The translations under genes and the position numbers were made by a program. DNA of 64,000 bases, taken from contig NC_092698.1 in the NCBI RefSeq assembly GCF_964275005.1, forward strand, positions 33,932,162 through 33,996,161. The letters run 5' to 3'. Position 1 is the first letter of the stretch. Each line of letters opens with the position of its first letter. This DNA is from Diadema setosum. Its lineage: Eukaryota; Echinodermata; Echinoidea; Diadematoida; Diadematidae. Below, in pieces: positions 35,187-47,355 of this stretch. The notes below the pieces were generated by a model that saw nothing but the letters and a program-made list of their open reading frames with translations, was not told where the DNA came from and made no database searches.

Positions 35187-38137
35187 TCACTCAAAATATT
35201 TCATAAGGTCCAATTCCTTGAGGCTTTTTTTAATGATTCCATCCCATCCCTTGTTTGTTGCTGGGTTGATGGGACTTGGGTGCATTATTGTCACCACGGT
35301 AACACCCTCCATTCCAGCCTTTTTCAGCGCCTTCTTTGTCTGGTCCTCTGCAAACTTTCCTATCCCGACTACCACCTTCACTCCATACAGCTTGATCAGC
35401 TTGCAGAGGTAATCGTCGCAGATATCGATGAGGGGCTTGCGCACATCAGCCTTCAGTGAGGGCGGCGTGATGTTCTTACTCGTTTCTGTCATGAACACAA
35501 GCGGGCAGTGGTTGTACACAAAACATTCCCGAAAGAACGCATCTGGAGTCTTGCACAGATCCTTCCACAGGCTCCAAAAGCGGGAGCCACTGACCTCGCT
35601 CCGCGTGCACTCCAGGCCCTCAATGATCCTCTTTGGATGCTCCTTGGGTGGCTTGCCAACCTTGCCTGTGATTTCCATCCAGTCCTTCACAAAAGTTGTC
35701 TCTCCAAAAGGCACCTAACATGAAATATTCAGTAAATTCGAATATAACTTAGTATTACGCTTAAAGATAATATAAAGTTTTGGTATTACCTCAAAAGTTT
35801 CCCTGAATTTCCTTGTCTTAGTTTGTGTTTCAGGTTAAAGTACCTTTCATATAACTAACACTGTGAGACTTACTCGCCCCACAGTGCTCTCATGTCTTAG
35901 TAATCATGCAATAATCGTTTCATACCAGAGCCGCCGCCGTACGGCGGCGAGGTAGTGCACGTACATGTATTGTACGAAACCATTATTGCATGATACTAGT
36001 AACTGCGACCAGCAGCGTGCAGCCCCATACGCATACTGAGTAGCTAACTGTGACCAGCAGCCCCATAAGCATAGCGTAATGGGGCTTCGCATTGTAGCAT
36101 TCAGGATCATGATAGATTTAGTATTTGCGGGTAAATATCAACTTAAAATCCAAAAATTTTTTCAATTTGAAGACTTACCAGTTAAGTTGAAGTATTGAAA
36201 ACAGGCTTCGGACAACGTTTGGTTTTGCCAATAGTCCCTTTCTGTTCGAATTGATAACTGAATGTGACTCGGTCGAGAGGACCTTGGGAGAGCTACATGT
36301 ACACTGAATTGACGGCCAGCGCATGCGCACACAAACAACTTATCCGTTCATGGATTTGAAATTTGTTCGCATGTGATGTGTGCGTATGCGCTGGCCGTAG
36401 TAATCAGTGTATGTAGCTCTCCCAAGGTCCTCTCGACAGAGTCACATTCAGTCATCAATTCCAACAGAAAGGGACTATTGGCAGGACCAAACGTTGCCCG
36501 AAGCCTGTTTTCAAGACTTCAACTTAATTGGTAAGTCTTCAAACTGAAGAATTTTTTGGATTTTAAGTTGATATTTACCCGCGAATACTAAATCTATCAT
36601 GATCCTGAATGCTACAATGCGAAGCCCCATTACGCTACGCGTATGGGGCTGCTATATTTACCCACGAATACTAAATCTATCATGATCCTGAATGCTACAA
36701 TGCGAAGCCCCATTACGCTACGCCTATGGGGCTGCTGGTCGCTATGTCTATGGGGCTGCTGGTCGCAGTTAATTGCATGATTACTAAGAAATGAGAGCAC
36801 TTTGGGGCGAGTAAGTCTCACAGTGTTAGTTATATGAAAGGTACTTTAACCTGAAACACGGAAATTCAGGGAAACTTTTGAGGTACCAAAACTTTTTATT
36901 ATCTTTAATTCAGGTCGGGAAAATATCCCTAACATTGACTATTCGTGACTTTACTTTTTTCAAAAGTTTTGTAATGACTGTTCTCAAAACTTGGTGACAT
37001 GTGTGAAAACAAAAATGCACATAAGCTACCATGGTCCAATATCTCTTCTAATATAACTTCTACAAATGTATACATTGTATCCCCTAACTATCAACATAAG
37101 AGTAATGCAGACAAATCAATAAAACATTTAATTCACAAACTCTAAAAGTGATGCACACTTTTTTTTCTTTTTTTTTCTTTTTTACAAGTGCATGAAAAAA
37201 AAAGTCTGGATGAAACAGATAATTGTCATGGTAACGGCACATGTCCCTCTAATATTCTGCATTATTTTGAATTGCATTCACAAACTCAACTCTGGTTGCA
37301 ATGTGAATACGTTGTATCATGCGGATAATATCAGCGTCAAAATTGTGTGGATTATGGTTCTCCAGTTTTTATGACCAAATACTGCAGATATTATCCACAC
37401 AATTTAGTTTATGAAATGAATGATATGTTGATGACTTAAGTTCTTTTAGTATTTTACTTATTTCTTTCATCACATATAAATCAATGCTTAGAACTACATC
37501 TGTCACTGAAATGAATTTCAGTCAAGATGCACAAAATGAATACTCGGTATCTTGGTAATAGAAAATGTCCACATAGTACATGCTCCAAGACAAAAAAAAA
37601 ACCCCAAAAAACAGAACAAAACAAAACAAAAAAACATCATGGTTTCTTTTCGCAGTCTGATGAAATGAGAACTACTAGTAGTTATTCTTATACAGTTGTT
37701 CTTATATTACAGATACAAAAGTGTGTTCTTTCACTCACTCCATTTTGTGCCATGCCAAATGGACCGGGATTCATACCCAGGAAGAGAACCGACTTCTTGG
37801 AGTTGCCATACTTCCGGATGTAGCAATCATGGGTCTCTTTGGCATAGACGAGGGGATTGTAGATGTAGCTGACCGGGTCGCCAAACTTTAGCGCATCAAG
37901 CTCTCTGATCATCTCTTCCATCAAACTTATGAAATCCTCAGCAATCTGACCGTCGGATGAACTCTGGGTCACACTTTTGGCAGGCTGGGTGGGAGGTTGC
38001 ATTACTGGCTGAACAGACCCTTTATCACCATCTGGTAATGCTCCAGGCACAGTGTCATCCTGTGCCCCTCCATTATCCACTGCCCTGTCATCCCCTGCAG
38101 GAGCACTAAGCTTTACACGTTTGGCTTTCCTTGGCAT
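35187..38137 (-). CDS. SMUG1: SMUG1, single-strand-selective monofunctional uracil-DNA glycosylase
   Basis: Two coding exons, 37739-38137 and 35187-35714, join in phase at GGA|GTGAGT and TTAG|GTG to give 308 residues (human 270). Residues 1-88 are a charged, Pro/Gln-rich, probably disordered leader longer than in vertebrates. The catalytic motif GMNPGPFGMAQ (residues 121-131, with N123 equivalent to human N85) ends exon 1. Exon 2 holds EHPKRIIEGLEC, SEVSGSRFW, FVYNHCPL and MHPSPINP with H278, equivalent to human H239. All key residues are present. The enzyme removes uracil and 5-hydroxymethyluracil from DNA in base-excision repair in the nucleus. The 2.0-kb intron carries a large foldback element. 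An untranslated upstream exon cannot be excluded. Confidence 0.95.
35761..36908. mobile_element. TTAA-flanked 1.15-kb foldback element in the SMUG1 intron
   Basis: Both ends read TTAAAGATAATA inward, with TTAA at 35761-35764 and 36905-36908. The inverted arms each extend about 500 bp (phrases such as 'acctcaaaagtttccctgaa' and 'actaacactgtgagactta' on one side return as reverse complements on the other) and meet near 36345. The right arm has an extra tandem duplication of about 84 bp (36569-36650 repeated at 36650-36737). There is no coding capacity. TTAA flanks suggest mobilisation by a piggyBac-like transposase. Confidence 0.85.
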
Positions 38138-39058
38138 CTTATGGCATTGATTTCAGCGGTAGTACCAGTAGCTAATGTCTGAAGATAGATGAAATATAAA
38201 ATACCAATATCACATTGCCACGTTTCACTGTAAATGCATTTTCCGGATACTGTAGAGTGATAGCCGTAATCCACCAATCCCCTTTTTCACGACGTGAAAA
38301 ACTTGAACAGCCTGTACAATAGGTTGGTACATATAAAAATGAAACAACTGTTTGCACCTGCTCGATCATTTTTAATTGGTATGCAGGATTACTTGCAGTC
38401 ATGAAAATTATCATTGGCCATCATTGACCAAGCCAATTGCTGATCAAAACACAATGCCCATAAGATTAAGACTTTCACCATGGTGTTAAAACTAAAAATA
38501 TTCTTCAAGTTTGTTTCCTTCTCTACCAATAATTTTTTTAATCCGGTTTTAAAAGAATGATGTGTATAAAACATTTTTTTTTTTAAATGGTTATTGTGAA
38601 CTGCTTTCTGGTAAATGATTTCTGTTTAAATCTGCAGTACTTTAGCTGCCAGTAATTTTCTTTGAGAACCAGTTAGCTCCATAAACTCCTGTTGTCTAGC
38701 AACCATTGTAATGTACACAGATTCAATAACTTCTGCACCTTCACCACTTTTATGTTTATATAGCTATATATATTCCTCCATCAAAGAATGATGAAAGAAA
38801 ATATGTGAATTCCAGAATATGATATGCATTATGTATAGACCTGTATGAATATAATCTGCTAAATCAAAGTCAAAACAATCATATTTTTAATTATCACTTT
38901 GTTAAAGACACTTAGTTTGTAAATTGCACACATTAACAATCAAAAGTTGGCATGTTTAAACAAGAGTGAAATAAAACTGGCAGCATGGTAGATGTTTTGA
39001 AACATCAAATTCCAGTCTAATAAGAAACTACTGGGATTTCTCAAGTTTAACATGTTAA

Positions 39059-39708
39059 AGGACAAGTTCACCTTCATTAACATAAGGATTGAGAGAATGT
39101 AGCCATATTAGTAGAACACATCATTGAAAGTTTGAGGAAAATCGGACAATCCGTTCAAAAGTTATGAATTTTTGAATTTTTTGTGCAGTCACCGCTGGAT
39201 GAGAAGACTACTGCAGTGTATGATGTCACATGCGTACAACAATATAAGGAAAACATAAAGAGAATTTCACAAAATTTCATCTTTTGAAAAAAGTACACAT
39301 TCCCTTGACTCGTTACTGACATATCTGACATATCGTCTGTTGAGAATGAGAAGAGTGGTCTTGAACTGGTTTTGTGGCAACTTAACGCCCTTATCATTCT
39401 CAACCGACGATATGTTATGGGTAATATTATTCCCATTGCCTTGAGAAAGAGGCAAGTCAAGTGCTCTTTTATTATGCAAAAAAAGTGAAAATATGTTGAA
39501 TTTTCTTTACATTTTCTTTATACTGTTGTACTCATATATGACATCACGAGCCTTAGTAGTCTCCTCATCCAGCGGTTCCAACAAAAAAGTTTTAAAAATT
39601 CATAACTTTTGCATCGATTGTCCAATTTTCCTCAAACTTTCACTGATGTGTTCTACTAGTATTGCTGCATTCTCTCAATCCTTATGTTAATGAAGGTGAA
39701 CTTGTCCT
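39059..39708. mobile_element. TTAA-flanked 650-bp foldback element
   Basis: Ends AGGACAAGTTCACCTTCATT and its inverse sit between TTAA at 39055-39058 and 39709-39712. The arms remain similar for about 240 bp or more and resume near the centre ('catatcgtctgttgagaatg' against 'cattctcaaccgacgatatg'). The arms are diverged by roughly one base in ten. It is nonautonomous and lies upstream of SMUG1. Confidence 0.8.
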
Positions 39709-39712
39709 TTAA

Positions 39713-42242
39713 TGATGTTTTGACTGTTAAAAACTGAATACTACTGGTACTTCTAGTCACATCCATAATGTAAATTAGACAAAGTGATGACATCATGCCC
39801 CCTCACAGGTCTCTCTTTGACCTGGAAAAAAAAAATCACTTTATTTTTCTTTTTAATTACATAATATAAAAAGAAAAATCCATTTGAATCCACTGCCTAA
39901 TTTCCTGTCCTTGTGTATACAATGATCTAGAGCAATGACTTTAGGTAAGGCAGAAGGGCTGAAATTGCTCAGGGGGACACTTACACTTTAAGTAAAAATA
40001 AGACCCCAGTTTATCAAATGATGCTCTTAAGTGTATATACAAACCAGTGGGAGAGTTGAAAATCAATTATTGTTTTCATCATCACATCAGCTTAATTGTT
40101 TCAACTTTCTAACACAGATTTCTTTGTTATCACCATCTGATCTGTGTAAACATGCACCAATGTAGAACTTCAATCTCTTTCTATATTTCTTTTCTGTCAA
40201 TGACTCAAACTTTGATGAAACTTAATTAAAAGAATAAACATAGAATAATAGAAATGAAATGAAAATATAATATAAGATAAAGTTTGATAGAATAAACTAG
40301 GCCTATATCTATTATGGTGTCACTGCAAACCTTTCTCCCTCATAGGCCTACATATCTATTAAATAGCATTTTTTCTATGATGGGGAAAGAATTGTATTTA
40401 AATACATTTAAAACAATTAAATGCTATTCTAATCTTCCTAATAAAATATCTAATATGACATGGCTATTGTTGATTTTGTATGGGGAAAAAAATAGTGTAG
40501 GCCTACCGGAAGGCCTTAACGATTGCTGGTACAGTTTAACCGCAACAGCGACCCCAACACGTACGTGTCGCAGGCTATACAGCACCCCGAAACGGGGTTA
40601 GGTTCAGTTTTTCTTTACTTTGTAGCTCCGGTGATCCACAGCCTACTACGTTGTAGGGTGGTCTACAGGATGCAGTTCCTTACAGGCGCGGTGGAGCATC
40701 CCAATTTGCATCTCATTATCGCCCCGTTCTATTTGAATTTCCAACGGGCATCCACGGCTGCCCGAAACTGTGTGCATGAAAAAGTCAAATCTTTACCTTC
40801 TCCTTGTGCCGCTATGCGCGCCGCTAGTAAACTCAAACTTCCCACACTATCTAAGTTTTTAAAAACCTTCCTTTTGATGAAAAAATTATGAAATTTGCTG
40901 CACTAGAAATTGAGATATTACAGCGTTTTGAAAATCACCTCTCGCAAAACATGCTCTTTGTCTTTTTCCGACTGGACTATGGCCGGGCTCCAATGTGTCC
41001 GAAATTGGCAACATAAGTTCATCGGGCCTCAATCCATGTATGGTGAAAGTTTTCGCTCGGTTCCACCTGTACTTTTTGAGAAATCAACTTATTTCTACAG
41101 GGTTTGGAATAGAAAATTGTAGTCAGCGAAACAATTGAAAATGACATCATTTCTTTTCCCGTAATATTGGGCATGCGTGGTACGTGAAATTCAGAATTTT
41201 GTGCTCATTGTTGGTTTGCATGTGACGCAATCAATTTTGCTGAGTGTCGCACGGCGGTGACTGCTGAGCTGCTGCCGCGCACGCTTTCTCATTATCTCAC
41301 CAAAAAAAGTTAGAAACCTGAAATTAGGTCTCAACCAAAACTATATAGGCCTATAATTCCTTATCACGTTACGTTGTTAGCTAGCATGATTTGCATATTA
41401 AAAATAATCTAAAAAAAAAAAACAAATAAACAATTAAACAAACACAACAAACCAAAGTCTAATACTAGTAATAGACATCACAGACCTAGGCCTAGGCTAC
41501 TAAGAGTAGTCGACATAGATCTAGTCTATCATATAACGTTTAATAGACTCTATTCATTTCACAACTAACGTTAAGCCTTTCTCAAAAAAGAGAGATTTAA
41601 CGTCAGAATTCTTAAACTGTGCAGTGGGTCGCCCAGCCACCTATCATCACAATGAATCAGAATGGCATTTAGTTTCTACCCATGGAGCACCAGCCACTTT
41701 GTAGCCTGTTTGGCTGATGTCCAGTGAATGGTTCGGATGAACCTGGCTAGGCTGGCAGTGCGGCTGCGTGCATGCTGCGATGCGATGCGAGAACGCATGA
41801 ATATCTGACTCAAGTCTGGTCGGGCTTGTGAATAGTTAACATCTTGCACCATGGGTGGAGCTATATTTAGCTCCATGCTTGAACAGACACTTACCCCACC
41901 GTACCCGCGTCCAGCAGTTCGGATTTTCGGTAGAAAATCACTCTAACCACGAGGTTTTCTATCCCTCAAAACTCGGCTCCGATGATCAGTCAGCCAGCTC
42001 CGTAGGCTCCGCGGTACGTACGTATTGGTCCATATGGGGTACAAGTCGCTGCTGCGGTTACCTTCGTACATGTACTTGTCCTTGATAAGCGCGCTCAGAC
42101 AGATGGACGACTAAGCAGATATACGACATTGGGAAAAAATATCAGCTTCTCGTACACCCCATTGACGACTTGGTTTACAACTACAGGACACTTGAGAGAG
42201 AGAGAAAAAAAAAAAAAAAAAAAAAAAATGTCATCAAAAATT
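39713..42242. other. Intergenic; possible SMUG1 upstream region
   Basis: I see no gene I can name. The segment about 40510-41300 is noticeably richer in G+C and CpG than its surroundings and has a 122-codon frame at 40523-40891 that matches nothing I recognise. It could be the SMUG1 promoter with an untranslated first exon, or an old repeat. A 28-bp run of A ends at about 42229. Confidence 0.3.
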
Positions 42243-42314
42243 AGGCCTGAGAGGGATTTGAACCCTCGATCTTCTGTTTACGAGACAGACGCCTTGCCAC
42301 TTGGCCACCAGGCC
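42243..42314 (-). tRNA. tRNA-Thr (anticodon CGT)
   Basis: The 72-nt minus-strand sequence folds as a full cloverleaf. The acceptor stem GGCCTGG pairs with TCAGGCC (one G-T). The D arm is TGGCCAAGTGGCAAGGC, the same as in metazoan tRNA-Thr(CGT). The anticodon stem TCTGT/ACAGA surrounds loop CTCGTAA with anticodon CGT, and the T arm is GAGGG TTCAAAT CCCTC. A box (TGGCCAAGTGG) and B box (GGTTCAAATCC) are good. A TTTTT terminator follows two bases after the gene. No CCA is encoded and no intron is present. It lies 280 bp outside the giant inverted-repeat structure. Confidence 0.9.
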
Positions 42315-42593
42315 TCGCTGAACACAGTCGATATCTTTTAAGTATAAATATGGAGGTACCTACATAGTGCAAGTACTAAACAGTAAACCAAAGTCATACT
42401 GCTCAGGGAAACCTCATAAAATTATACATTAGGATTTATGGTACACTAATGGAGTGACATCATAGCCTTAAATCACTACTGCACATTACAAGATGCTAAA
42501 AAAATCCAACGAAGTAACTATTCTTATTTTTTTCCCACAAGAGATAACATCATTTCTAAACCTGACCAGGCAGAGGTTTCGCTCTCTCCCTGT
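42315..42593. other. Flank between tRNA and giant element, nothing seen
   Basis: Unremarkable AT-rich sequence with no exon, RNA gene or repeat recognised. Confidence 0.4.
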
Positions 42594-42794
42594 GGGTAGG
42601 CACTTAAGAGGCGAGAATGCTCTGCGGGAAGTAGTTTCACCAAAGGTCACAGATATTAATTATTCATGAGCTGGCGCGGAGACTGCCGAAGCCTTATTGA
42701 ATATGTATGAGGTGGGAGATTCCCTTTCCCCTGCGTTGTAAACGTACACCACCGAGTGAACGTCATGTAAACACATATCGCTTTCACAGTTGCA

Positions 42795-42869
<75 letters not shown>
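42795..42869. repeat. (TG)n microsatellite in left arm
   Basis: About 36 TG units in the unique outer part of the left arm. The corresponding place in the right arm (61531-61573) has about 21 CA units, so this tract has changed length since the arms were made. Confidence 0.9.
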
Positions 42870-42871
<2 letters not shown>

Positions 42872-43169
42872 GTCTGTCTGTCACTCACTCGAGAAATGTC
42901 CATCGACGACTCACCCTTGTTGACATCCCACAGACTCTGTACAAACATGGTTTGACGATGAGTTTGATCGTCATTGTGGTAAGGGGTGTCAAGATTTCTT
43001 CAAATAAATACTTTTAGTAACGTTAGGGCCTAACGTTAGTTGTTATTCCTTTTTTTTGGGGGGGGGGGGTGGGTAAAATGGGCTAGATCAGAAAACACAG
43101 AAAAGTACACTCAATGTAATCAGTCATTCTTGGAAGTTCTAATTGATTCGAAGTTCATGTCAATCAACC

Positions 43170-46100
43170 GTTAAAAATGACAAAAAGTGCACTTCTAATG
43201 CCTATGCGAATATTACGTAAAACGAGGCGACAGTAGAGTGTGGTGAGGCGACAGTAGAGTGCGGTTTGGTCATATTGGTGAATTCACCGATGAAATTCAA
43301 TTTTTAACATTAATTATTTTTAGTAGAGTGACAAGCAAAGCCCCTGGAACCGAAACTCATGTCTTTTGATGTGATTCGATCGTTAAAAATGACAACATCT
43401 TAGTATTAAGTGCTCTTCTAATGCCTATGCGTTATACACATAAAACGAGGCGACAGTAGAGTGTGGTGAGGCGACAGTAGAGTGCGGTTTGGTCATATTG
43501 GTGAATTTACCGATGAACTTGAATGTTTAGCATTAATTATTTTTAGTAGAGTGACAAACAAAGCCCCTGGAGCCAAAATTCATGTCTTTTGATGTGATTC
43601 GATTGTTAAAAATGACAACATCTTAGTATTGAGTGCTCTTCTAATGCCTATGCGTTACACACAAAACGAGGCGACAGTAGAGTGTGGTGAGGCGACAGTA
43701 GAGTGCGGTTTGGTCATATTGGTGAATTTACCAATGAAATTCAATTTTTAACATTAATTATTTCTAGTAGAGTGACAAGCAAAGCCCCTGGAGCCGAAAC
43801 TCATGCCTTTTGATGTGATTCGACCGTTAAAAATGACAACATCTTAGTATTGAGTGCTCTTCTAATGCCTATGCGTTATACACATAAAACGAGGCGACAG
43901 TAGAGTGTGGTGAGGCGACAGTAGAGTGCGGTTTGATCATATTGGTGAATTTACCGATGAACTTGAATTTTTAACATTAATTATTTTTAGTAGAGTGACA
44001 AGCAAAGCCCCTGGAGCCGAAACTCATGTCTTTTGATGTAATTCGATCGTTAAAAATGACAACATCTTAGTATTAAGTGCTCTTCTAATGCCTATGCGTT
44101 ATACACATAAAACGAGGCGACAGTAGAGTGTGGTGAGGCGACAGTAGAGTGCGGTTTGGTCATATTGGTCAATTTACCAATGAAATTCAATTTTTAACAT
44201 TAATTATTTCTAGTAGAGTGACAAACAAAGCCCCTGGAGCCGAAACTCATGTCTTTTGATGTGATTCGATCGTTAAAAATGACAACATCTTAGTATTAAG
44301 TGCTCATCTAATGCCTATGCGTTATACACATAAAACGAGGAGACAGTAGAGTGTGGTGAGGCGACAGTAGAGTGCGGTTTGGTCATATTGGTGAATTTAC
44401 CGATGAACTTGAATGTTTAGCATTAATTATTTCTAGTAGAGTGACAAGCAAAGCCCCTGGAGCCGAAACTCATGCCTTTTGATGTGATTCGACCGTTAAA
44501 AATGACAACATCTTAGTATTGAGTGCTCTTCTAATGCCTATGCGTTATACACATAAAACGAGGCGACAGTAGAGTGTGGTGAGGCGACAGTAGAGTGCGG
44601 TTTGATCATATTGGTGAATTTACCGATGAATTTGAATTTTTAACATTAATTATTTTTAGTAGAGTGACAAGCAAAGCCCCTGGAGCCGAAACTCATGTCT
44701 TTTGATGTAATTCGATCGTTAAAAATGACAACATCTTAGTATTTAGTGCTCTTCTAATGCCTATGCGTTATACACATAAAACGAGGCGACAGTAGAGTGT
44801 GGTGAGGCGACAGTAGAGTGCGGTTTGGTCATATTGGTCAATTTACCAATGAAATTCAATTTTTAACATTAATTATTTCTAGTAGAGTGACAAACAAAGC
44901 CCCTGGAGCCGAAACTCATGTCTTTTGATGTGATTCGATCGTTAAAAATGACAACATCTTAGTATTAAGTGCTCATCTAATGCCTATGCGTTATACACAT
45001 AAAACGAGGAGACAGTAGAGTGTGGTGAGGCGACAGTAGAGTGCGGTTTGGTCATATTGGTGAATTTACCGATGAACTTGAATGTTTAGCATTAATTATT
45101 TCTAGTAGAGTGACAAGCAAAGCCCCTGGAGCCGAAACTCATGCCTTTTGATGTGATTCGACCGTTAAAAATGACAACATCTTAGTATTGAGTGCTCTTC
45201 TAATGCCTATGCGTTATACACATAAAACGAGGCGACAGTAGAGTGTGGTGAGGCGACAGTAGAGTGCGGTTTGATCATATTGGTGAATTTACCGATGAAT
45301 TTGAATTTTTAACATTAATTATTTTTAGTAGAGTGACAAGCAAAGCCCCTGGAGCCGAAACTCATGTCTTTTGATGTAATTCGATCGTTAAAAATGACAA
45401 CATCTTAGTATTAAGTGCTCTTCTAATGCCTATGCGTTATACACATAAAACGAGGCGACAGTAGAGTGTGGTGAGGCGACAGTAGAGTGCGGTTTGGTCA
45501 TATTGGTCAATTTACCAATGAAATTCAATTTTTAACATTAATTATTTCTAGTAGAGTGACAAACAAAGCCCCTGGAGCCGAAACTCATGTCTTTTGATGT
45601 GATTCGATCGTTAAAAATGACAACATCTTAGTATTAAGTGCTCATCTAATGCCTATGCGTTATACACATAAAACGAGGAGACAGTAGAGTGTGGTGAGGC
45701 GACAGTAGAGTGCGGTTTGGTCATATTGGTGAATTTACCGATGAACTTGAATGTTTAGCATTAATTATTTCTAGTAGAGTGACAAGCAAAGCCCCTGGAG
45801 CCGAAACTCATGCCTTTTGATGTGATTCGACCGTTAAAATGACAACATCTTAGTATTAAGTGCTCATCTAATGCCTATGCGTTATACACATAAAACGAGG
45901 AGACAGTAGAGTGTGGTGAGGCGACAGTAGAGTGCGGTTTGATCATTATTGGTGAATAACCGATGAACTTGAATTTTTAACATTAATTATGTAAAGAGAG
46001 TGACAATCAAAGCCCCTGGAGCCGAAACTCATGTCTTTTGATGTGATTCGATCGTTAAAAATGACAACATCTTAGTATTACGAGCTCTTCTAATGCCTAT

Positions 46101-47355
46101 GCGTTATACACACAAAACGAGGCGACAGTAGAGTGTGGTGAGGCGACAGTAGAGTGCGGTTTGGTCATATAGGTCAATTTACCAATGAAATTCAATTTTT
46201 AACATTAATTATTTCTAGTAGAGTGACAAACAAAGCCCCTGGAGCCGAAACTCATGTCTTTTGATGTAATTCGATCGTTAAAAATGACAACATCTTAGTA
46301 TTAAGTGCTCTTCTAATGCCTATGCGTTATACACATAAAACGAGGCGACAGTAGAGTGTGGTGAGGCGACAGTAGAGTGCGGTTTGGTCATATTGGTGAA
46401 TTTACCGATGAACTTGAATGTTTAGCATTAATTATTTTTAGTAGAGTGACAAACAAAGCCCCTGGAGCCAAAATTCATGTCTTTTGATGTGATTCGATCG
46501 TTAAAAATGACAACATCTTAGTATTGAGTGCTCTTCTAATGCCTATGCGTTACACACAAAACGAGGCGACAGTAGAGTGTGGTGAGGCGACAGTAGAGTG
46601 CGGTTTGATCATATTGGTGAATTTACCAATGAAATTCAATTTTTAACATTAATTATTTCTAGTAGAGTGACAAGCAAAGCCCCTGGAGCCGAAACTCATG
46701 CCTTTTGATGTGATTCGACCGTTAAAAATGACAACATCTTAGTATTGAGTGCTCTTCTAATGCCTATGCGTTATACACATAAAACGAGGCGACAGTAGAG
46801 TGTGGTGAGGCGACAGTAGAGTGCGGTTTGATCATATTGGTGAATTTACCGATGAACTTGAATTTTTAACATTAATTATTTTTAGTAGAGTGACAAGCAA
46901 AGCACCTGGAGCCGAAACTCATGTCTTTTGATGTGATTCGATCGTTAAAAATGACAACATCTTAGTATTACGTGCTCTTCTAATGCCTATGCGTTATACA
47001 CATAAAACGAGGCGACAGTAGAGTGTGGTGAGGCGACAGTAGAATGCGGTTTGGTCATATTGGTCAATTTACCAATGAAATTCAATTTTTAACATTAATT
47101 ATTTCTAGTAGAGTGACAAGCAAAGCCCCTGGAGCCGAAACTCATGTCTTTTGATGTGATTCGATCGTTAAAAATGACAACATCTTAGTATTACGTGCTC
47201 TTCTAATGCCTATGCGTTACACACATAAAACGAGGCGACAGTAGAGTGCGGTTTGGTCATATTAATCACTACCGATGAACTTGAATGTTTAGCATTAATT
47301 ATTTGAGTAGAGTGACAAACAAAGCCCCTTGAGCTGAAACTTATGTCTTTTGACA
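43170..47355 (+). repeat. 223-bp satellite array, left arm
   Basis: About 19 units with a period of 221-223 bp, counted from successive GAGGCGACAGTAGAG motifs from 43224 to 47231. Each unit carries this 21-bp motif twice in tandem (GAGGCGACAGTAGAGTGTGG then GAGGCGACAGTAGAGTGCGG) followed by an AT-rich half containing 'acattaattatttt' and 'aatgacaacatcttagtatt'. Units fall into variants: the GAGGAGACAG form recurs at 44337, 45006 and 45675, exactly 669 bp apart, a three-unit higher-order repeat. Terminal units are degenerate. Confidence 0.95.

Noticed and set aside
40523-40891. 122-codon plus-strand frame in a G+C-richer stretch
   Set aside because: No recognised homology and no splice context; may be promoter or repeat sequence.
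42660-43017. Frames rich in Val-Cys or Thr-His, and their counterparts at 61385-61712
   Set aside because: Products of the TG/CA microsatellites in the giant element arms.
43170-47355. CRISPR-like array
   Set aside because: The repeats are 223 bp long, contiguous, without variable spacers, and the genome is animal; this is satellite DNA.
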